Shown: positions 59,551 to 64,000 of the stretch, piece after piece | How positions within the stretch are numbered: position 1 is the first letter of the stretch | Layout: the number at the start of each line of letters is the position of its first letter | Origin: Pelagerythrobacter marensis | GTDB lineage: Bacteria; Pseudomonadota; Alphaproteobacteria; Sphingomonadales; Sphingomonadaceae | Assembly: GCF_036700095.1 (NCBI RefSeq) | Contig: NZ_CP144918.1 | Location: 621,001-685,000 of the forward strand | Direction of reading: 5' to 3' | Length of the DNA stretch: 64,000 nt | Notes under the pieces: model-generated | The model's database searches: none | What the model was told of the DNA's origin: nothing | Seen by the model: only the letters and a program-made list of their open reading frames with translations | Program-made: the position numbers and the translations under genes

Positions 59551-60125
59551 TCGTGCTCGCATCGAAAAGCGCCTCGCGCGCGGCCATGCTCGCGGCGGCC
59601 GGGGTCCGGTTCGACGCCCGGCCGGCGGCGATCGACGAACGCGCGCTCGAAGCCGGGATGAAGGACGCGCGGCCGGAGCAGATCGCGCTGGCCCTGGCCG
59701 AAGCCAAGGCGCTGGCGCTCGATGCGCCCGAAACGGTCGTCCTCGGCAGCGACTCGCTGGTGGTGGTCGATGGCCGGCGCTTCGACAAGCCGGCCTCGCG
59801 AGACGAAGCCGCCGAACACCTGCAATTCTTTTCGGGACGCGCGATGCAGCTCCATTCGGCCGCCGCGATTGCGCGCGGCGGAGAGATCGCCTGGCGCCAT
59901 ACTGCGATGGCGACCCTGCATGTGCGGACGCTCTCGTCGCCGTTCATCGAATCCTACCTCGATGCCGAATGGCCCGCGGTCGGCCACTGCGTTGGCGTGT
60001 TTCGGATCGAGGCGATGGGCGTGCAATTGTTCGAGCGTATCGACGGGGACCATTTCACCGTGCTGGGAATGCCGCTGCTTGCTGTCCTCGGCGCGCTACG
60101 CGATCTGGGCGAGTTGCCTGTATGA
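59547..60125 (+). CDS. maf: Maf-like nucleoside triphosphate pyrophosphatase
   Basis: 192 residues. The family signature [17 protein letters not shown] (about 3-19) starts the protein, and the [14 protein letters not shown] motif (about 70-83) carries metal-binding acidic residues. It hydrolyses non-canonical or specific nucleoside triphosphates to the monophosphate, and in some organisms links to septum control. It overlaps both neighbours (4 bp each), so translation in the PpsR-maf-aroE-coaE run is coupled. Confidence 0.94.
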   Translation: MIVLASKSASRAAMLAAAGVRFDARPAAIDERALEAGMKDARPEQIALALAEAKALALDAPETVVLGSDSLVVVDGRRFDKPASRDEAAEHLQFFSGRAMQLHSAAAIARGGEIAWRHTAMATLHVRTLSSPFIESYLDAEWPAVGHCVGVFRIEAMGVQLFERIDGDHFTVLGMPLLAVLGALRDLGELPV

Positions 60126-60976
60126 GCACGCCTTATGCCGAAGTGATCGGCGATCCGATTGCCCATTCCAGATCGCCTGCGATCCACGGCTTCTGGATCG
60201 CGCAACTGGGCCTTGCGGCGGACTATCGCGCGCACCGCGTGCCGGAGGGTGCGCTGGGCGCCTATCTCGACGCGCGCCGTGCCGATGCCGACTGGCGCGG
60301 GTGCAACGTCACGATGCCCCACAAGCAGGCGATCATCCCGCTGCTCGACCGGCTCGATCCGCTGGCGGAGGAGGTCGGGGCGGTCAACACGGTCGTTCGC
60401 GAAGGCGAGCTGCTGCTCGGATACAACACCGATGTCGCCGGCTTCCTCGAACCGCTCGGCGAAATTCTCGCGCAACGGCACCTCTTTCGCATGGCGCGAG
60501 TGCTGGGCACGGGAGGTGCCGCGCGGGCGGTAATCGCCGGCCTGTCGAAGCATGGCTTCACTCTGGTCGTGGCCGGCCGCAATCCTGCCAAGGCCCGCGC
60601 CCTGCTCGACGAGCTGGTTCCCGATGGCGAGCATCATGCAGTCGATATCGGGCATTTTGCCGAACCGACCGATTTCGCTTTCGACGAGCGCGAGCAATGC
60701 TGCGACCTCGTGGTCAATGCCAGCCCGCTGGGCATGAAGGGCCAGCCGCCGCTGGCGTTCGACTGGAGCCATGCCCCGCCGGGCAGCGTCGCCTACGACA
60801 TCGTGACCGACCCTGTGGAGACCGATTTTCTCGCCAAGGCCCGCGCTGCCGGGTTCGCCGCAACCGACGGTCTGGCGATGCTGATCGGCCAGGCTGCGGC
60901 GGCGTTCGAGCGGTTTTTCGGCGTAGCGCCGCCCCGCCGGCACGACGCCGAACTGCGCCGGAGGATCGGCGGATGA
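60122..60976 (+). CDS. aroE: Shikimate dehydrogenase
   Basis: Reduces 3-dehydroshikimate with NADPH in aromatic amino-acid synthesis. 284 residues: substrate-site AHSRSP at about 13-18, catalytic lysine in NVTMPHK near 60-66, aspartate in NTDVAGF near 100-106, and NADPH loop [13 protein letters not shown] (about 128-140). ATG 60122 overlaps the maf stop; an upstream ATG at 59969 would lie inside maf. It overlaps coaE by 4 bp. Intact. Confidence 0.95.
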   Translation: MSTPYAEVIGDPIAHSRSPAIHGFWIAQLGLAADYRAHRVPEGALGAYLDARRADADWRGCNVTMPHKQAIIPLLDRLDPLAEEVGAVNTVVREGELLLGYNTDVAGFLEPLGEILAQRHLFRMARVLGTGGAARAVIAGLSKHGFTLVVAGRNPAKARALLDELVPDGEHHAVDIGHFAEPTDFAFDEREQCCDLVVNASPLGMKGQPPLAFDWSHAPPGSVAYDIVTDPVETDFLAKARAAGFAATDGLAMLIGQAAAAFERFFGVAPPRRHDAELRRRIGG

Positions 60977-61572
60977 CCCGTCCGCGTATCGTCGGCCTTA
61001 CCGGTTCGATCGGCATGGGAAAATCGACGGTCGCGGCGATGTTCGAACGCGCCGGCGTACCGGTCTTCGATGCCGATGCGCAGGTGCGGGCGATGCAGGG
61101 GCCCGGCGGCGAGCTGGTGGGGGCGATCGAGGCGGCCTTCCCCGGTACGACCGGCCCCGAAGGCGTGTTGCGCGATCGCCTGGGCCAGCTGGTATTCGGC
61201 GATGCGGCGGCCCTCGCCCGGCTGGAAGCGATCGTGCATCCGGCAGTGGCGCGGCGGCGCGCGGAGTTCCTGATCGAACATGCCGCCGCCCCGCTGGTGG
61301 TGTTCGACATACCCCTGCTGTTCGAAAAAGGCGGGCACGACCAGGTGGACGCCGTCGTCGTCGTATCCGCCCCAGCCGAAGTTCAGCGCGCCCGCGTGCT
61401 CGCCCGGCCGGGAATGACGCCCGAGAAGTTCGGCCAGATCCTGGCGCTCCAGGTTCCCGACGAGGAAAAGCGCGAACGCGCCGACCACGTGATCGATACC
61501 GGCGTGTCGCTGGCCGAGACCGAGGCCGCGGTGCACGATCTCGCTGCGCGGCTTGCGCACCCACAGGATTGA
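60973..61572 (+). CDS. coaE: Dephospho-CoA kinase
   Basis: 199 residues, last step of coenzyme A synthesis. P-loop GLTGSIGMGKST at 8-19, the adenine-binding VFDADAQVR near 31-39, and a LID-type region (about 125-145) rich in Ala and Arg. The start ATG overlaps the aroE stop. It is followed by dnaQ after 69 bp that contain GTCAC repeats (GTCACCCCTTGTCAC) without a clear terminator. Normal length. Confidence 0.95.
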   Translation: MTRPRIVGLTGSIGMGKSTVAAMFERAGVPVFDADAQVRAMQGPGGELVGAIEAAFPGTTGPEGVLRDRLGQLVFGDAAALARLEAIVHPAVARRRAEFLIEHAAAPLVVFDIPLLFEKGGHDQVDAVVVVSAPAEVQRARVLARPGMTPEKFGQILALQVPDEEKRERADHVIDTGVSLAETEAAVHDLAARLAHPQD

Positions 61573-61641
61573 ACCGGCAGGATCAAAAAAGCCGCCTGTC
61601 ACCCCTTGTCACGGGGCTGTCGGAGTCCGATAGATAATCCG

Positions 61642-62331
61642 ATGCGTGAAATCGTGTTCGATACCGAAACCACCGGCCTCGACCCTGCCAGCGGGGACCG
61701 GATGGTGGAAATCGGATGCGTCGAGATGATCAATCGCGTCCCCACGGGCGAAACGTTCCACGCCTATTTCAACCCCGAACGCGATATGCCGGCCGGTGCG
61801 GAGGCGGTGCACGGCCTGTCCAGCGCTTTCCTGGCGGACAAGCCGCTGTTTCGCGACACGGCCGATGCCCTGCTGGAATTCATCGCCGATTCCCCGCTCG
61901 TCGCCCACAACGCCGCCTTCGACTTCGGCTTCCTCAATGCGGAGCTGGCCCTGTGCGAGCGAATGGCGATTTGCACCAGCCGGATGATCGATACCGTCGC
62001 GCTGGCGCGCAAGCGGCACCCCGGGGCCAAGCTTTCGCTCGATGCGCTCTGTTCGCGTTACGGCGTCGATCGCAGCCACCGCGTGAAACACGGGGCCTTG
62101 CTCGATGCCGAGCTTCTCGCACAGGTCTATGTCGAGTTGACCGGCGGGCGGCAGATCGGTCTCGAACTCGCGGCGCACACGACCACGAGTACCGATGCCA
62201 TTGCCGCAATGCGCCGCGCACCGGTTCGCCGAACGCCGCGGCCTGCGCGGCCGCATACGGCCAGTGCGGAAGAGCTTGCCCGGCATCGTGCGTTCCTCGC
62301 ACGGATGGACGCACCGCTTTGGGGCAGTTGA
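61642..62331 (+). CDS. dnaQ: DNA polymerase III epsilon subunit (3'-5' exonuclease)
   Basis: 229 residues, the proofreading subunit of the replicative polymerase. DEDDh exonuclease motifs: Exo I in FDTETTGLD (about 6-14), Exo II near [14 protein letters not shown] (about 86-99), and Exo III with the His/Asp pair in [14 protein letters not shown] (about 147-160). An internal ATG 61642 gives the Exo I position; starting 12 codons earlier adds residues without family support. Located in the origin-flanking cluster with maf, aroE and coaE as in Caulobacter. Confidence 0.95.
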   Translation: MREIVFDTETTGLDPASGDRMVEIGCVEMINRVPTGETFHAYFNPERDMPAGAEAVHGLSSAFLADKPLFRDTADALLEFIADSPLVAHNAAFDFGFLNAELALCERMAICTSRMIDTVALARKRHPGAKLSLDALCSRYGVDRSHRVKHGALLDAELLAQVYVELTGGRQIGLELAAHTTTSTDAIAAMRRAPVRRTPRPARPHTASAEELARHRAFLARMDAPLWGS

Positions 62332-62375
62332 CCCGGGATCGGGGGGTCTCGCATTAGCAACGGAGAACACCGTCG

Positions 62376-62945
62376 ATGGATATTCGCGTATCAGGCCACC
62401 AGATCGAGACCGGCGCCGCCCTGCAGGATCATGCCACGGACCGCCTCAACGGAATCGTCGAGAAGTATTTCAGCCGTGCGCTGACGTCGCAGGTCACGTT
62501 CGGCAAGGCGCCGGCGGGCGCGTTCAGTTGCGATATCGTGACTCATGTGATGCAGGGAACCGTGGTCAAGAGCCATGCCGAGGCGCAGGATGCCCATCAG
62601 GCTTTCGACCGCGCGGCGGAAAAGATCGACAAGCAGTTGCGCCGGTACAAGCGGCGATTGCAGGATCGCCACGCGCAGATGGTCCACGCCCAGCAGGAAG
62701 AAGAGGCTGGCTATACGATCTTCGCCGCGCCGGAAGACGATGCGGAAGAGATCGAGGGCGGCGATACGCCGATGATCGTCGCGGAAACCACTGCCGATAT
62801 TCCCGAAACCAGCGTGGCGGATGCGGTGATGATGCTCGATCTGCGCGACACCAACGCGCTGTTCTTCAAAAACGCTGGCACGGGGCGGCATAATATGGTC
62901 TATCGCCGCCGGGATGGCTCGATCGGCTGGGTCGAACCTCGTTGA
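62376..62945 (+). CDS. hpf: Ribosome hibernation promoting factor, long form
   Basis: 189 residues: N-terminal HPF/RaiA domain (about 1-105) with MDIRVSGHQIETG and a basic RNA-binding region KIDKQLRRYKRRLQDRH (about 84-100), and a C-terminal dimerisation domain (about 130-187) ending WVEPR. The long form promotes 100S ribosome dimers alone in most bacteria other than gamma-proteobacteria. It is followed after 127 bp by ptsN, a common neighbour linking growth-phase control and the nitrogen PTS. Confidence 0.94.
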   Translation: MDIRVSGHQIETGAALQDHATDRLNGIVEKYFSRALTSQVTFGKAPAGAFSCDIVTHVMQGTVVKSHAEAQDAHQAFDRAAEKIDKQLRRYKRRLQDRHAQMVHAQQEEEAGYTIFAAPEDDAEEIEGGDTPMIVAETTADIPETSVADAVMMLDLRDTNALFFKNAGTGRHNMVYRRRDGSIGWVEPR

Positions 62946-63072
62946 CACGCAAGGCATGCGAGCCGCGCGCCTGAAAATCCGCCGGATTGCAGGGATATAA
63001 TCCCCGGAGGTCGCGTTATCCACGCTCGCACCGGCCGATCCGCGGACCGCTGGACAGAATCACGACCGAACG

Positions 63073-63534
63073 ATGAATGTACATTTCAGACTGATTCCCG
63101 AAGCTATCGCGACCAGCGATGCCTCTTCCAAGGCCGGTGTGCTGGCGGATCTCGCGGGCTGTTTCGAACATGCTTACGGCTTCGCGGCGGCGGACGTGCT
63201 CGAAGCGCTCGAGGAGCGGGAAAAGCTGGGCAGCACCGGCTTCGGCCGCGGTGTCGCGATCCCGCACGCCCGGCTCGCTCACGTCAATCGGCCCGTTGCC
63301 GCCCTGCTCAAGCTGTCCGCCCCGGTCGAATTCCATTCCGCCGACGGCATGCCGGTGGAGCTGGCATTCGGTCTGATTTCCCCCGAAACCGCGGGCGCGG
63401 CCCATCTCCATGCGCTCGCGGCGATATCGCGGATGATGCGCGAGGAAACGATCCATCGCATGCTGATGGAAGCCACCGACGCGGAAACGCTGCGCGCCTC
63501 GCTCGCCAACGCCAACGACCGTGACGTTGCCTGA
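63073..63534 (+). CDS. ptsN: Nitrogen PTS EIIA component PtsN
   Basis: 153 residues, EIIANtr-type. The phosphoryl-accepting histidine is H65 in GRGVAIPHARL (59-69). It regulates metabolism and stress responses through its phosphorylation state rather than sugar transport. The upstream 127 bp hold a TATAAT-like hexamer within GGATATAATCC (about 62990-63003) and a TTATCCACG near-DnaA box at 63016-63024. It overlaps the thioesterase gene by 14 bp. Confidence 0.93.
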   Translation: MNVHFRLIPEAIATSDASSKAGVLADLAGCFEHAYGFAAADVLEALEEREKLGSTGFGRGVAIPHARLAHVNRPVAALLKLSAPVEFHSADGMPVELAFGLISPETAGAAHLHALAAISRMMREETIHRMLMEATDAETLRASLANANDRDVA

Positions 63535-63991
63535 GGCCCCCTCGGGCGCGGCGCCGCATTACCGCGCGCTCGAATCGCTCTACAGCTCGGCGCCGGTCAA
63601 TGCGCTGTTCGATTCCCGGCTCGAAATCGTCGGCGAAGGGCAGACCCGGATCGAATTCGTCGTGACCGAGGCCGCCTATCACGCCGCCGGGGCGGCCCAC
63701 GGCACGATCTACTTCAAGATGCTGGACGATGCGGCGTTCTATGCCGCGAATACGCTGGTGACCGACCGTTTCCTGCTCACGACCTCGTTCAACCTGCATT
63801 TCACCAAGCCGGTGCGCGCGGGCAAAGTCTTTGCCGAGGGGCGCTGGGTCAGCGGCAAGCGGCGCGTCCTGGTGGCGGAATCGCGCCTGATCGATGGCGA
63901 GGGAGACGAGATCGGTCGCGGGACCGGCACGTTCATGCGCTCGCGTATCGCTCTCTCGAGCCTGCCCGGCTATCGTTCCAACGCCGGCTGA
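63521..63991 (+). CDS. PaaI-type hotdog thioesterase
   Basis: 156 residues, hotdog fold. The core AAHGTIYFKMLDDAAFYAAN (about 64-83) is the helix of the fold and contains the general acid/base Asp region, and LTTSFNLHFTKPVR (about 86-99) is the family strand. Likely hydrolyses acyl-CoA or aryl-CoA thioesters; substrate unknown. It starts with GTG 63521 inside the ptsN 3' end, 14-bp overlap, so it is co-translated. Complete within the window, ending nine bases before its edge. Confidence 0.88.
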   Translation: MTLPEAPSGAAPHYRALESLYSSAPVNALFDSRLEIVGEGQTRIEFVVTEAAYHAAGAAHGTIYFKMLDDAAFYAANTLVTDRFLLTTSFNLHFTKPVRAGKVFAEGRWVSGKRRVLVAESRLIDGEGDEIGRGTGTFMRSRIALSSLPGYRSNAG

Positions 63992-64000
63992 CGTGGGGGA

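Noticed and set aside
1-64000. Mobile elements, prophage, CRISPR arrays, rRNA and tRNA genes
   Set aside because: I looked for transposase or integrase genes, terminal inverted repeats, regularly spaced repeats and tRNA-like arms, and found none I could support.

Overview
This window reads as a high-GC alphaproteobacterial chromosome segment. It is most likely from order Sphingomonadales, family Erythrobacteraceae, a placement inferred from gene content and order without database search. Supporting signs are TrcR (DUF1013), CdnL/CarD, DUF1192 and DUF6489 proteins, a Mg-type HemB, the hemE/PpsR/maf/aroE/coaE/dnaQ cluster, and GANTC motifs typical of CcrM-methylated genomes. Nearly all DNA is coding. 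I see no insertion sequences, prophage genes, tRNA or rRNA genes, or CRISPR arrays.

Layout. (1) 0-10.5 kb: exopolysaccharide locus with UDP-GlcNAc 2-epimerase, a WbpM/FlaA1-type dehydratase, an O-antigen ligase/polymerase-like membrane protein, Wza, Wzc with a tyrosine-glycine tail, an unrecognised anchored protein and a UDP-glucuronate 4-epimerase-like enzyme. (2) 10.5-16.7 kb, minus strand: nadD-rsfS-rlmH-EnvC-like-ctpA-dsbB-coq7, plus a secreted hypothetical. nadD has no ATG, GTG or TTG start. (3) 16.7-18.5 kb: M23 peptidase plus bactofilin, preceded by a dense GANTC cluster. (4) 18.5-24.3 kb, minus: acyl-CoA ligase, TrcR, glycosyltransferase, LpxH-like phosphoesterase, quinone oxidoreductase. 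(5) 24.3-29.8 kb, plus: DUF1192, ClpA, then a ligase-associated exonuclease and ATP-dependent DNA ligase. (6) 29.8-34.2 kb, minus: gamma carbonic anhydrase, two tandem GNATs, HemB, M23 peptidase. (7) 34.3-39.7 kb, plus: SUV3-like helicase, S4 protein, FdxA, CdnL, two small lipoproteins. (8) 39.7-46.4 kb: TsaC/Sua5, acyl-CoA dehydrogenase, DUF815 ATPase, PQQ-type sugar dehydrogenase, fRMsr, glycine-zipper protein.

(9) 46.4-64 kb is the origin-proximal domain. mnmE-mnmG-rsmG-parA-parB and AAA-rho-hemJ-hemE are transcribed leftward. PpsR-maf-aroE-coaE-dnaQ-hpf-ptsN-paaI are transcribed rightward. The 330-bp hemE/PpsR gap (58366-58695) has an A+T-rich stretch, repeated DnaA-box-like sequences and GANTC sites, and I interpret it as the chromosomal replication origin. 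Four parS sites lie 8-10 kb to its left: two inside rsmG and two in the mnmG/mnmE gap. Origin, parS and parAB together make a complete replication-initiation and segregation module.

I found no convincing wholly new multi-gene system. The most interesting items are the origin/parS layout, the start-codon problem of nadD, the GANTC-dense promoter of the cell-shape genes, a terminator-like hairpin in the trcR leader, and the unrecognised exopolysaccharide-locus protein.
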